Origin: Sediminicola sp035798135 | GTDB lineage: Bacteria; Bacteroidota; Bacteroidia; Flavobacteriales; Flavobacteriaceae | Direction of reading: 5' to 3' | DNA: 64,000 nucleotides | NCBI GenBank assembly: GCA_035798135.1 | Contig: JAPFBR010000006.1 | Span: forward strand, 178,649-242,648 | Shown: in pieces, positions 52,706 to 61,438 of the stretch | How positions within the stretch are numbered: position 1 is the first letter of the stretch | Layout of the letters: every line of letters begins with the position of its first letter | The notes under the pieces: model-generated | Database searches by the model: none | The model's input: only the letters and a program-made list of their open reading frames with translations | Told to the model about the DNA's origin: nothing | Program-made: the position numbers and the translations under genes

Positions 52706-53272
52706 ATGCCCAAGCCCACAAAAAGACAACAACAAGCCAAGTTATTACGAATATTCAGGAAGGTGCATCGTACGATGGGTGCCTTGCTCTTTTCATTTTT
52801 CTTTATCATTTCCATATCTGGCTTATTGCTGGGTTGGAAAAAAAATAGTGGGGGTTATATTTTGGCAGAGACCCAAAAGGGGGTTTCTTCCAATTTGGCA
52901 GATTGGCAACCTTTGGACCAACTGAATCAAAAGGCACTAAAAATATTTGGGGATTCCATCTCCCCATCGGCAAAAGCTAAGATAGACCGGATGGAGATCC
53001 GAAAAGACAAGGGGATAGTCAAATTTACCTTTGAGGGTAATTTCTGGGGCATCCAATTGGACGGGACTACTGGAAAATTGCTGCTTATTGAAAATCGACG
53101 TGGCGACTATATTGAAAAAATACACGATGGCTCCCTACTCGATTATTATTTTGAGACCCGGCATGGGCAATTCAAATTAATTTATACGACTATAATGGGC
53201 ATAGCCCTATTTCTTTTTACCACCACAGGTTTTTGGTTATGGCTCGGACCTAAACGAATGCGTAAAAAATAA
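52706..53272 (+). CDS. PepSY-associated membrane protein
   Basis: 188 residues with two transmembrane helices (about 24-43 and 161-181) bracketing an outer-facing PepSY-like domain. The basic start RIFRKVHRTMGALLFSFFFIISISGLLLGWK is the usual opening of PepSY-TM proteins. The end (TTTGFWLWLGPKRMRKK) closes the second helix. Members are often linked with iron reduction or siderophore uptake, but no such genes are here and the function is unknown. Confidence 0.85.
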   Translation: MPKPTKRQQQAKLLRIFRKVHRTMGALLFSFFFIISISGLLLGWKKNSGGYILAETQKGVSSNLADWQPLDQLNQKALKIFGDSISPSAKAKIDRMEIRKDKGIVKFTFEGNFWGIQLDGTTGKLLLIENRRGDYIEKIHDGSLLDYYFETRHGQFKLIYTTIMGIALFLFTTTGFWLWLGPKRMRKK

Positions 53273-53467
53273 CTGAACCCCTTTACCAAACTTCTTCCAA
53301 TTAAAAAGCCATTGCACCATTTCAATGATCCGCAAAATCATGGTAATAATTCTCCAAAAACAGATAGAAATCGACTTAAAAAATAGCGAATTAGGCCAAA
53401 TATCGTTAACTTAGAGTAAGTATGCTATTCATTTCCAGAAGCGTACAGCTTTTTAAAAAAAATTGTT

Positions 53468-54793
53468 ATGTTTCGATACACCTTCATATTTGCAAGAAAA
53501 GCCCTATTAATGGCAATCATTGCATTGTGCTTTATTGGAATACACGACAATGTCTATGCAAATATCTTATTCCAAGAGGACCAAGAGATCAATTACAATT
53601 CATTTAGTGGGGAAGTCTTGGATAGTGACTCAAAAAAACCTTTGGTCTTTGCCACACTAACCTTAGAAGGCACGAACATCAGTACAGTTACCAATACCGA
53701 GGGTACATTTTCACTTAAAATACCAAAAAACACCGTTCAAGGAAATATTAACATTTCCTTTTTAGGCTATAAGACCAAAACAGTAGCACTGACCGATTTA
53801 CGACCCGAAAAAAATGAGATCATGATGGATATGTCCAGTATTGAACTCTCTGAGGTCAACCTTACCGTACCCAAAAGTGCCGAAGGTTTGGTTCGTGAAA
53901 CATTGGCAAATAAAGGAGAAAACTACTTTAGTGATCCAACCATTATGACGGCATTTTATAGAGAGACCATAAAAAAGAGACGTAAAAACGTTTCCCTATC
54001 CGAAGCGGTCGTAACCATTTACAAGGCGCCATACAATACCCCTAAGAGAGATGCTGTACAGTTGTACAAAGCTCGAAAAAGCACAGATTATAGCAGGTTG
54101 GATACCGTTGCCCTAAAATTGGAAGGCGGCCCTTTCAATACCTTGTATGTGGATATCATGAAATATCCAGAGTATATATTTACCAATGAGGATATCCCAA
54201 AATACAATTTTAGTTTCGATCAGTCTACTAGGGTAAATGACAGACTTATTTATGTGGTAAATTTTGAACAACATTCTTATATTAATGAGCCCCTGTACAA
54301 GGGGAAACTCTATATTGATTCGCAAAATAAAATTCTTACGAGTGCCATCTATACCTTAAATATTACGGATGTTAACATGGCAGCAAGATTATTTGTCCGA
54401 AAAAAGCCTGCCAACGCCAATGTTTGGCCTACAGATGTGGCATATAGGGTAGATTATAGAGAAAAGGATGGAAAATGGCATTATGGTTACAGTAATGTGC
54501 TGATGGAATTTAAGATAAATTGGGACGACCGTTTTTTTAATTCCGTTTATAGTATGACTGCTGAAATGGCCGTGACCGACTGGGAAACAAATACCGAAAA
54601 GGCACATTTAAAGGCAAGGGAAAAAATGAAATCCCGTATAATCTTGAGTGATGAGGCCAGTGGTTTTTCGGATCCTGATTTTTGGGGCGAATACAATATC
54701 ATAGAACCTGAAAAATCGATCGAATCTGCCATTAGAAAAATTCAACGGCAATTAAAAAGGTCAAGATCTAAAGAACTGACATCTGCCTTTTAA
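53468..54793 (+). CDS. CarboxypepD_reg-like domain protein, surface or periplasmic
   Basis: 441 residues with a signal sequence (ARKALLMAIIALCFIGIHDNVYA). A carboxypeptidase-D regulatory-like domain follows (about 47-125: GEVLDSDSKKPLVFATLTLEGT, FSLKIPKN, ISFLGYKTKTV). The remaining 300 residues form a beta-rich domain with few recognisable landmarks, similar to the extracellular part that often follows such a plug-like module in Bacteroidetes. There is no TonB-dependent receptor barrel of full size. Role unknown. A strong terminator follows. Confidence 0.8.
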   Translation: MFRYTFIFARKALLMAIIALCFIGIHDNVYANILFQEDQEINYNSFSGEVLDSDSKKPLVFATLTLEGTNISTVTNTEGTFSLKIPKNTVQGNINISFLGYKTKTVALTDLRPEKNEIMMDMSSIELSEVNLTVPKSAEGLVRETLANKGENYFSDPTIMTAFYRETIKKRRKNVSLSEAVVTIYKAPYNTPKRDAVQLYKARKSTDYSRLDTVALKLEGGPFNTLYVDIMKYPEYIFTNEDIPKYNFSFDQSTRVNDRLIYVVNFEQHSYINEPLYKGKLYIDSQNKILTSAIYTLNITDVNMAARLFVRKKPANANVWPTDVAYRVDYREKDGKWHYGYSNVLMEFKINWDDRFFNSVYSMTAEMAVTDWETNTEKAHLKAREKMKSRIILSDEASGFSDPDFWGEYNIIEPEKSIESAIRKIQRQLKRSRSKELTSAF

Positions 54794-54857
54794 GGAGATA
54801 AGGCATGGAAGTAATTTAAAGAATCTAAATACCTTTAAATTTAAATTTTAGAAATAA

Positions 54858-54891
54858 AAAAAGCCGCTCTTCCTCTGAAGAGCGGCTTTTT
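54858..54891. terminator. Strong bidirectional terminator
   Basis: AAAAAGCCGCTCTTC and GAAGAGCGGCTTTTT form a perfect 15-bp stem around a 4-base loop. It separates the convergent CarboxypepD_reg-like gene and the ornithine aminotransferase gene. Confidence 0.95.
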
Positions 54892-54905
54892 ACTTATTCT
54901 AGTAC

Positions 54906-56192
54906 TTATCGTTCACTTTCAAAATTTTTCAAGGTTCTGGTTATAATGGATACGCAATCCAATAACTGTTCCCTGGTCATAACCAATGGAGGGGCAAATC
55001 GTATGATGTTCCCATGTGTTGGTTTTGCCAAAAGCCCATTTTCCTTTAGGGCCATACAAATATCCCACGCCGTTGTACTGTCCTCTGTATCGTTGATCAA
55101 AATAGCATTCAACAGGCCTTTACCCCTTACCGCATTTACTAAGGAGCACGTAGGAATAAATTTATTCAATTCTTCCCTAAATAGCTCTCCTAAATCAAAG
55201 GCATTTTGGGCTAGCTTCTCCTCTTTTATGACTTCCAATGCCGCAATACCTACAGCTGCCGCCACAGGATTACCGCCAAATGTACTTCCGTGGTTCCCAG
55301 GCCTAATTACCCCCATGATGTTATCATTTGCCAAAACACCTGATACTGGATAGGCTCCTCCGGAAAGGGCTTTCCCTAAAATTAAAATATCGGGTTTTAC
55401 TTCTGGTGTTCCGCTACAGTGCTTGTCAGCACAACTACAGTTACCACAGGTGGCCAATAACCTTCCTGTCCTGGCAATTCCGGTCTGTACTTCATCGGCA
55501 ATAAAAAGGACATTGTGTTCTTCACACAAGGCCTTTGCCTTAGCAAGATATCCCGCGGAAGGAACATAAACCCCTGCTTCCCCTTGAATTGGCTCCACTA
55601 AAAATCCTGCAATATTCTTATTGCTTTTTAAGACGGTTTCCAAGGCCTTGATATTATCATACTCAATTTTAATGAAACCTTGCGTATAGGGACCAAAATG
55701 TTTTCTTGCGACTTCATCGTTGGAAAAAGAGATGATTGTTGTGGTACGTCCGTGAAAATTGTTCTTACAAACAATTATTTCAGCTTCATTTTCAGCAATT
55801 CCCTTTTTCTCGTAAGCCCACTTTCTACAGATCTTCAAAGCAGTTTCAACTGCTTCAGCACCTGTGTTCATTGGTAATAATTTATCGAATCCAAAAGTTT
55901 CTGCTGCGTATTTCTCAAATTTACCGAGAATGTCATTATAAAATGCCCTGGACGTTAATGTTAATGTTTGTGCCTGTTTTACCATAGCACCAACAATTTT
56001 TGGATGGCAATGCCCTTGGTTTACCGCTGAATAGGCCGATAGGAAATCGTAATATTTCTTGCCCTCTACATCCCATACAAATACGCCTTCTCCCCTGTTC
56101 AGAACAACAGGTAATGGATGGTAATTGTGGGCTCCGTATTCATTCTCCAATGCAATGGCATCCTCAGAAGTTATTCTTTCTAAAACTGACAT
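54906..56192 (-). CDS. rocD: Ornithine aminotransferase
   Basis: Ornithine plus 2-oxoglutarate to glutamate-5-semialdehyde plus glutamate. 428 residues, class III aminotransferase fold. Landmarks: NYHPLPVVLNRGEG, LLPMNTGAEAVETALK, FLVEPIQGEAGV, LFIADEVQTGIARTGR and the PLP lysine in ILGKALSGGAYPVSG (Lys274). Just before it lies an insert with four cysteines (CGNCSCADKHC, residues 249-259) that most ornithine aminotransferases do not have. The gene stands alone between a strong terminator and a 400-base gap. Confidence 0.94.
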   Translation of the reverse strand: MSVLERITSEDAIALENEYGAHNYHPLPVVLNRGEGVFVWDVEGKKYYDFLSAYSAVNQGHCHPKIVGAMVKQAQTLTLTSRAFYNDILGKFEKYAAETFGFDKLLPMNTGAEAVETALKICRKWAYEKKGIAENEAEIIVCKNNFHGRTTTIISFSNDEVARKHFGPYTQGFIKIEYDNIKALETVLKSNKNIAGFLVEPIQGEAGVYVPSAGYLAKAKALCEEHNVLFIADEVQTGIARTGRLLATCGNCSCADKHCSGTPEVKPDILILGKALSGGAYPVSGVLANDNIMGVIRPGNHGSTFGGNPVAAAVGIAALEVIKEEKLAQNAFDLGELFREELNKFIPTCSLVNAVRGKGLLNAILINDTEDSTTAWDICMALKENGLLAKPTHGNIIRFAPPLVMTREQLLDCVSIITRTLKNFESER

Positions 56193-56588
56193 GATTTCTA
56201 CTTTTTAAATAAAACTTATATGATTCCTGCTTAAGGAGAGAAATCATCCTATGAAGTGCCTGCAAATTACAAATAATTAAGGGGATTATGAAGTTTATTA
56301 ACGCTTAGTTACTCCCCGAACCTCTTAATTTTTAAGGAATAACGGCCAAAGAGGATCGGTCTATTTTTTGCGGTAAAAGCGCCATCCCATATCAAAAGTC
56401 CTCATTAATACTTTAAGTTGGAAATAGAAAACATAAAAGAATAGCTTTTGGAAATGGTCACCTTCATACAGTTTCCATCAAAAACGGTAAAAAAAATCCT
56501 GCCCCATATATTCCCTTTTGATATTAAAACGCGTAAAACTTTAGATAGATTTTAGGCCCTTGGCCCTTATTGTTCTATAAAAAGATTT
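56193..56588. other. Intergenic interval between rocD and rlmD
   Basis: A 396-base interval separating the divergent genes. It should contain the rocD promoter, but I see no exact TAnnTTTG match there. There are no reading frames, RNA genes or repeats worth noting. Confidence 0.6.
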
Positions 56589-56596
56589 TACTTTTG
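56589..56596 (+). promoter_or_regulatory. Candidate leaderless promoter of rlmD
   Basis: TACTTTTG, exact to TAnnTTTG, ends 4 bases before the ATG of rlmD. Confidence 0.5.
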
Positions 56597-56600
56597 CGAC

Positions 56601-58013
56601 ATGCGTAAAAAGAACAAAAGACTGATCTTCGAAAATGTACAGGTTGTAGATGCCGGGGCGAAGGGAAAAACAATAGGTAAGGCTCCAGATGGCCGTGTCA
56701 TATTCCTAACCAACACAGTACCAGGAGACATAGTTGATGTGCAGACCACCAAAAAAAGAAAATCCTATTTTGAGGGGATAGCCATAAAATTCCATTCGCT
56801 ATCCGATAAAAGAACGAAACCAGAATGTCAGCACTTTGGGGTTTGTGGGGGCTGCAAATGGCAAGATATGGGCTATGAGCACCAATTGTTCTATAAACAA
56901 AAAGAGGTCGAAAATAATTTGGTGCGCATTGGACATTTGGAATTACCAACCGTAACCCCCATTTTGGGTTCCGAAAAGCAATATTTTTATAGGAATAAGA
57001 TGGAATTTTCATTCTCTGACAGCCGCTGGCTCACGTATGATGAAATTGATTCCAAGGACGAAATTGAAGACAGAAATGCGCTTGGTTTCCATATTCCTGG
57101 TATGTGGGATAAAATTCTGGACATTAAGAAATGTCATTTGCAGGCTGATCCGTCCAATGCCATACGCTTAGGCATCAAGGATTTTGCCAATAAACACGAC
57201 CTTCCTTTTTTTAATCCCAGAAACCAAGAAGGCTTATTGCGTACCCTAATGATTAGAACCTCGTCTAATGGTGAAATCATGGTTCTGGTCCAATTCTTTG
57301 AAAATAATGAGGTACAACGTACACTTTTGATGGATTTTATCAAGGAATCCTTCCCAGAGATTACTTCGTTATTGTATGTCATCAACCAAAAGCAAAACGA
57401 CACCATTTACGACCAAATTATTGAATGTTACGCCGGGCGTGATCATATTTTTGAGGAAATGGAAGGATTAAAGTTCAAGATCAATGCCAAATCCTTTTAT
57501 CAAACAAATTCGGAACAGGCTTACGAACTCTATAAGATTACTAGGGATTTTGCAGGACTAACAGGCGATGAGCTCGTTTATGACCTATATACCGGCACAG
57601 GGACCATAGCCCAGTTTGTGGCAAAAATGGCCAAGAAGGTAGTAGGAATAGAAGCCGTTCCTGTGGCCATTGAAGATGCAAAAGCCAATGCAAAACTGAA
57701 CAACATAGATAATGTTGCCTTTTTTGCCGGAGATATGAAAAATATCTTCAACGCCGGATTTATTGATGTCAACGGAAAACCGGATGTAATTATTACGGAT
57801 CCTCCAAGGGACGGCATGCATAAGGACGTTGTACAACAAATATTGAATATCGGTCCAAAAAAGGTAGTATATGTAAGTTGCAACAGTGCTACACAGGCCC
57901 GGGATCTGGAATTAATGAAAGATATGTACAAAATCACCAAATTACAAGCTGTGGATATGTTCCCACAAACACACCATGTGGAAAATGTTGTACTTTTGGA
58001 GAAACGAACTTAA
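56601..58013 (+). CDS. rlmD: 23S rRNA (uracil-C5)-methyltransferase RlmD
   Basis: Methylates a conserved uracil (E. coli U1939) of 23S rRNA. 470 residues. An N-terminal TRAM domain (about 5-65, GKTIGKAPDGRVIFL) is followed by the [4Fe-4S] cysteines of CQHFGVCGGCKWQ (Cys76, 82, 85), with the fourth in DIKKCHLQ. The methyltransferase core has YDLYTGTGTIAQFVA, ITDPPRDGMH, the catalytic Cys in YVSCNSATQARDL and the Glu in HHVENVVLLEK. It leads a run with two DUF genes. Confidence 0.93.
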   Translation: MRKKNKRLIFENVQVVDAGAKGKTIGKAPDGRVIFLTNTVPGDIVDVQTTKKRKSYFEGIAIKFHSLSDKRTKPECQHFGVCGGCKWQDMGYEHQLFYKQKEVENNLVRIGHLELPTVTPILGSEKQYFYRNKMEFSFSDSRWLTYDEIDSKDEIEDRNALGFHIPGMWDKILDIKKCHLQADPSNAIRLGIKDFANKHDLPFFNPRNQEGLLRTLMIRTSSNGEIMVLVQFFENNEVQRTLLMDFIKESFPEITSLLYVINQKQNDTIYDQIIECYAGRDHIFEEMEGLKFKINAKSFYQTNSEQAYELYKITRDFAGLTGDELVYDLYTGTGTIAQFVAKMAKKVVGIEAVPVAIEDAKANAKLNNIDNVAFFAGDMKNIFNAGFIDVNGKPDVIITDPPRDGMHKDVVQQILNIGPKKVVYVSCNSATQARDLELMKDMYKITKLQAVDMFPQTHHVENVVLLEKRT

Positions 58014-58044
58014 GTCCAAGTTGTAGAAATATTCAATTTTGTTC

Positions 58045-58551
58045 ATGAAAAAAATTCTGGCCATTGGCGCTATTTTATTGATAATCATTTCTTTTTCGGC
58101 CTGTGAGAAAGATGATATTTGCGTAGATGGGGACACGCCCCTGTTAGTTATAGGTTTTTACGATATCAATGATACTACTACGGTCAAAAAGGTAACTAAA
58201 TTAAGGGTAGCAGGGGTCGATCAGGAATTTACGGTCAATACCGTGGCAGACCGTACCGACTTGGATCTAATAGAGATTCCCTTACAGATTAATAATCCTA
58301 CCACCTCTTACGTTTTAATTTCAAATTCCGCCACCAATAGCGCTGATGAGGAAACCGGAAATACAGATGTTTTAACCTTCAATTATGAAACAAATGAGGT
58401 CTTCGTTTCCAGGGCCTGTGGTTTTATTGCAAATTATGACACGCTAAGTGGAGCCCTGACCGCTGATTCCGATAACTGGATTAAAGGAGTAGAAATAGTC
58501 CAAACAACTATAAACGATCAAGCAACAGCACATGTTAAGATATTTCATTAG
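58045..58551 (+). CDS. DUF6452 family lipoprotein
   Basis: 168 residues from ATG; an upstream in-frame TTG is less likely, because the ATG gives a clean lipoprotein signal (ILAIGAILLIIISFSAC, Cys20). The mature part is an acidic beta-rich domain (VIGFYDINDTTTVKKVTKL, RTDLDLIEIPLQI) of the DUF6452 family as I recognise it from other flavobacteria, where it also sits between rlmD and a DUF6048 gene. Its end overlaps the DUF6048 start by 20 bases. Function unknown. Confidence 0.75.
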   Translation: MKKILAIGAILLIIISFSACEKDDICVDGDTPLLVIGFYDINDTTTVKKVTKLRVAGVDQEFTVNTVADRTDLDLIEIPLQINNPTTSYVLISNSATNSADEETGNTDVLTFNYETNEVFVSRACGFIANYDTLSGALTADSDNWIKGVEIVQTTINDQATAHVKIFH

Positions 58552-59278
58552 TATTTTATTACTATTTGGTTGTGTTGTGGGGCAATCTCAGAGTAAATCT
58601 ATCGACCTACAACCCAAGGATACCATAGTAAAAAAAGAATCCTATGGCTTACGCGTGGGTGTGGACCTTAGTAGATTGGCACTATCTTATTTTAATGAAG
58701 ATTATACGGGCCTTGAACTTGTAGGTGATTACAGACTGACCCAAAAACTTTTCCTTGCTGCTGAACTTGGTAATGAAGACCGAACCAAACAGGAAGATTT
58801 GTATAATTTCAACTCTTCGGGCAGCTATATTAAAGCAGGGGTAGATTACAACACTTACCAGAACTGGGCTGGAATGGACAATACGATTTTCTTAGGCGGT
58901 AGGTATGCCGTTAGTACCTTTAGTCAAACTTTGAACGATTACTCTGTATTTGACAGCAATAGGTATTGGAACACAGGAAATTTTGCGGATGGGCAATCGC
59001 CTGGTCAGGAATTCAGTGGTTTGAATGCATCTTGGCTAGAGCTTATTTTTGGCGCCAAAGTGGAACTTTTTGCTAATATTTATTTGGGGGCCAGCGTACG
59101 CTTGGGCTTCTTGGTTACCCAAAAACAAGCCGAGGGATTTCCAACCCTATGGATCCCAGGTTTCAATAAGGTCACCGATGGCAGTAAATTTGGTGCCGGT
59201 TACAACTATTCCATTTCCTATTTTATCCCGCTTTACAAAAAAGTCAAAAAGCCGACAAAAAAGAAAATTAAAAACTAA
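58532..59278 (+). CDS. DUF6048 family outer-membrane-like protein
   Basis: 248 residues with a signal peptide (MLRYFISILLLFGCVVGQSQ). The mature part shows alternating beta strands and aromatic girdles (YGLRVGVDLSRLALSYF, TGLELVGDYRLTQKLFLAAEL, FLGGRYAVSTF, IYLGASVRLGFLVTQK), as in small outer-membrane barrels, and ends in a lysine-rich tail. It overlaps the DUF6452 gene, so the two are translated together. They may work as a pair at the outer membrane, which is inference. Confidence 0.75.
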   Translation: MLRYFISILLLFGCVVGQSQSKSIDLQPKDTIVKKESYGLRVGVDLSRLALSYFNEDYTGLELVGDYRLTQKLFLAAELGNEDRTKQEDLYNFNSSGSYIKAGVDYNTYQNWAGMDNTIFLGGRYAVSTFSQTLNDYSVFDSNRYWNTGNFADGQSPGQEFSGLNASWLELIFGAKVELFANIYLGASVRLGFLVTQKQAEGFPTLWIPGFNKVTDGSKFGAGYNYSISYFIPLYKKVKKPTKKKIKN

Positions 59279-59279
59279 T

Positions 59280-59510
59280 TCAAATTTCCTTTATCCCCTT
59301 TATAAATAGCCACTTCATAAAAAGTTTCTCTCCCAATTTGGTCTTAGTGGCACTAAATTTTGGCGCCAGAACAGAAGCTATTATAGCAGCAGCTATTGCA
59401 AAAAAAATGCTGTCGCTGGTTAGTAGAAACCACATAACCGACCTAATAATTATAAAAAGGACAGCAAATCCAACGAAGTTATATAGTAAGGCTTTATATT
59501 TTATATTCAT
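59280..59510 (-). CDS. Small conserved membrane protein
   Basis: 76 residues with two hydrophobic helices (about 7-30 and 34-50) and a basic C-terminus. It begins 3 bases after the stop of the RlmL-like methyltransferase gene and ends next to the convergent DUF6048 gene. I do not recognise a named family. The tight spacing suggests that it is expressed with the methyltransferase. Confidence 0.65.
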   Translation of the reverse strand: MNIKYKALLYNFVGFAVLFIIIRSVMWFLLTSDSIFFAIAAAIIASVLAPKFSATKTKLGEKLFMKWLFIKGIKEI

Positions 59511-59513
59511 TCT

Positions 59514-60677
59514 CTAAGATGGTTGGTTGAATTTAGCTTTTTTACTTCCTTCATACATCACATACTTTACAAACTTCGATTCCAATTGACTGTTGAAAAC
59601 CTTTATCTTCCTTGATGGCCGAAGTCCAACGAACTTTAACGCCTCTAAATTGGAAGTAATGAACCATGAATCGGTTCCAGGATATTTCTGTTTCAAGGTA
59701 TCTCCAATGGAAGCGTAGAAGCTTTCCATTTCAATATCCAGTCGCTCTCCATAAGGCGGATTAAATACCATATGCAAATGCTTTTCGGTAAACTTTTCGG
59801 TCTCAAAAAAGTTTTGCCTTTCAATTGTAATATACTCGGACAGATTTGCATTATTAACGTTTTCCTTGGCCTTGGCTACCGCGGAAGGTGCCTTATCGTA
59901 CCCAATGATCTTAAAATGGAACTCCCTGGTCCTATTTAAGCAAGAATCCACGATCTTTTCAAAAAGCTCTTCATCAAAATCGGACCATTTTTCAAAGGCA
60001 AATTCCTTTCTGTTGATATTGGCCGGAATATTACAGGCTATCATGGCGGCTTCTGTTAAAAAGGTACCACTACCACACATAGGATCAAGAAAATCACATT
60101 GACCGTCCCAACCACTCAAAAGCAGTAAACCTGCTGCTAAAACTTCGTTTATCGGTGCAATATTGGTCGCGGTCCGATATCCCCTTTGGTGCAGAGATCT
60201 TCCCGAGCTATCCAAAGAAACGTTACAGTGCTCCTTTTGAATATGAATGTTTAAACGGACATCCGGAAATTTTATATCCACATCTGGCCTACGACCATCG
60301 GTATCCCTAAATTTATCCACTATCGCATCTTTTACTTTTTGGGAAACATAGAGGGAATGCGTAAAATTCTCTGAATTGATGGTGGTATCAATGGCAAAGG
60401 TGGTGTCTGCCGAGAGATATTCGCTCCAATCCATCTGATATATTTTCTTGTATAGATCGTTCTCATCAACTACGCTGAAAGAATGCACCGGTTTCACTAT
60501 TTTTATTGCGGTCCTTAAACAAAGATTGGCTTTGTACATAAAACCAGTATCGCCTACAAAAGAGACGCTCCTTACCCCTTCCTCTACATTACTTGCCCCA
60601 AGATTGCGCAATTCCTTTGCTAATATCTCCTCAAAACCGAATAAGGTTTTGGCTACCATTTTAAAATTATTGTCCAT
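59514..60677 (-). CDS. THUMP-domain RNA guanine-N2 methyltransferase (RlmL N-domain type)
   Basis: 387 residues. An N-terminal ferredoxin-like/THUMP part (about 1-165, FGFEEILAKELRNLGA, VKDAIVDKFR) is followed by a methyltransferase domain with DPMCGSGTFLTEAAMIA and the catalytic NPPYGERL. It corresponds to the first half of E. coli RlmL, which forms m2G2445 in 23S rRNA; the RlmK half is absent here, as usual in Bacteroidetes. RNA target is inferred. Confidence 0.9.
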   Translation of the reverse strand: MDNNFKMVAKTLFGFEEILAKELRNLGASNVEEGVRSVSFVGDTGFMYKANLCLRTAIKIVKPVHSFSVVDENDLYKKIYQMDWSEYLSADTTFAIDTTINSENFTHSLYVSQKVKDAIVDKFRDTDGRRPDVDIKFPDVRLNIHIQKEHCNVSLDSSGRSLHQRGYRTATNIAPINEVLAAGLLLLSGWDGQCDFLDPMCGSGTFLTEAAMIACNIPANINRKEFAFEKWSDFDEELFEKIVDSCLNRTREFHFKIIGYDKAPSAVAKAKENVNNANLSEYITIERQNFFETEKFTEKHLHMVFNPPYGERLDIEMESFYASIGDTLKQKYPGTDSWFITSNLEALKFVGLRPSRKIKVFNSQLESKFVKYVMYEGSKKAKFNQPS

Positions 60678-60697
60678 ACTTACTTTAAAGAATACCG

Positions 60698-60705
60698 CAA
60701 AAATA
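60698..60705 (-). promoter_or_regulatory. Promoter -7 element of the RlmL-like gene
   Basis: TATTTTTG on the minus strand, exact to TAnnTTTG, ends about 20 bases before the start codon. Confidence 0.5.
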
Positions 60706-60766
60706 CATTAATTTTACCCCAATTACACAGTACATTTGAATAGTACCGAGCACTAACCTATATTAC

Positions 60767-61438
60767 ATGATCTATTTATTGCCTATTCTAGCGGTATTAT
60801 TAAGTTTTGCCTTTGTTCTCGTGGTAAAACCCAAAAATAAGGAAGCCTTTAAATTAGTTTTGGCCTTTAGTGGGGCCTTTCTTTTGGCCCTTACGGTATT
60901 TGAACTGTTTCCGGAAGCTTATTTAAATTCCAATCCAAAAACAATTGGTGTCTTTGTGATGCTGGGGATTTTACTTCAAATTTTTCTGGAATTCTTTTCC
61001 AAAGGGGCAGAACATGGGCATGTGCATTTCGATACTGAAAAAACAAATTTTCCATGGTTATTATTCATCAGCCTTTCCATACACTCTTTATTGGAAGGGA
61101 TCCCTATTGAAAAACACCAAACCATACTCTATGGAATCTTGGTTCATAAAGTTCCCATTGCCATTATTCTCAGTATATTTTTTATCAATTCCAAGATCAA
61201 GTTGAGGAAAGCGATATTTTTTATTGTATTGTTTGCCATAATGACCCCTCTTGGGAGCCTTATGGCTGCCAATATGCAAATCATAGAGCAGTATTATGCC
61301 CCTATTACTGCTGTTGTTATTGGTGTATTTCTTCATATCTCCACCGTAATCTTATTTGAAAGTACGGAAGGGCATAAATTTAATTTACGAAAATTGGTGG
61401 TGATCATCATTGGTATTGCCATTGCCTATCTCCTATAA
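60767..61438 (+). CDS. ZIP family metal transporter
   Basis: 223 residues with seven to eight membrane helices. The helix IV motif appears as FISLSIHSLLEGIPI (metal-binding His and Glu) and helix V as GILVHKVPIAII. A short cytoplasmic loop holds EHGHVHFD, a typical His-rich ZIP loop. The family imports zinc, iron or manganese into the cytoplasm. The following DUF4268 gene starts on the very next base after the stop codon. Confidence 0.88.
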   Translation: MIYLLPILAVLLSFAFVLVVKPKNKEAFKLVLAFSGAFLLALTVFELFPEAYLNSNPKTIGVFVMLGILLQIFLEFFSKGAEHGHVHFDTEKTNFPWLLFISLSIHSLLEGIPIEKHQTILYGILVHKVPIAIILSIFFINSKIKLRKAIFFIVLFAIMTPLGSLMAANMQIIEQYYAPITAVVIGVFLHISTVILFESTEGHKFNLRKLVVIIIGIAIAYLL

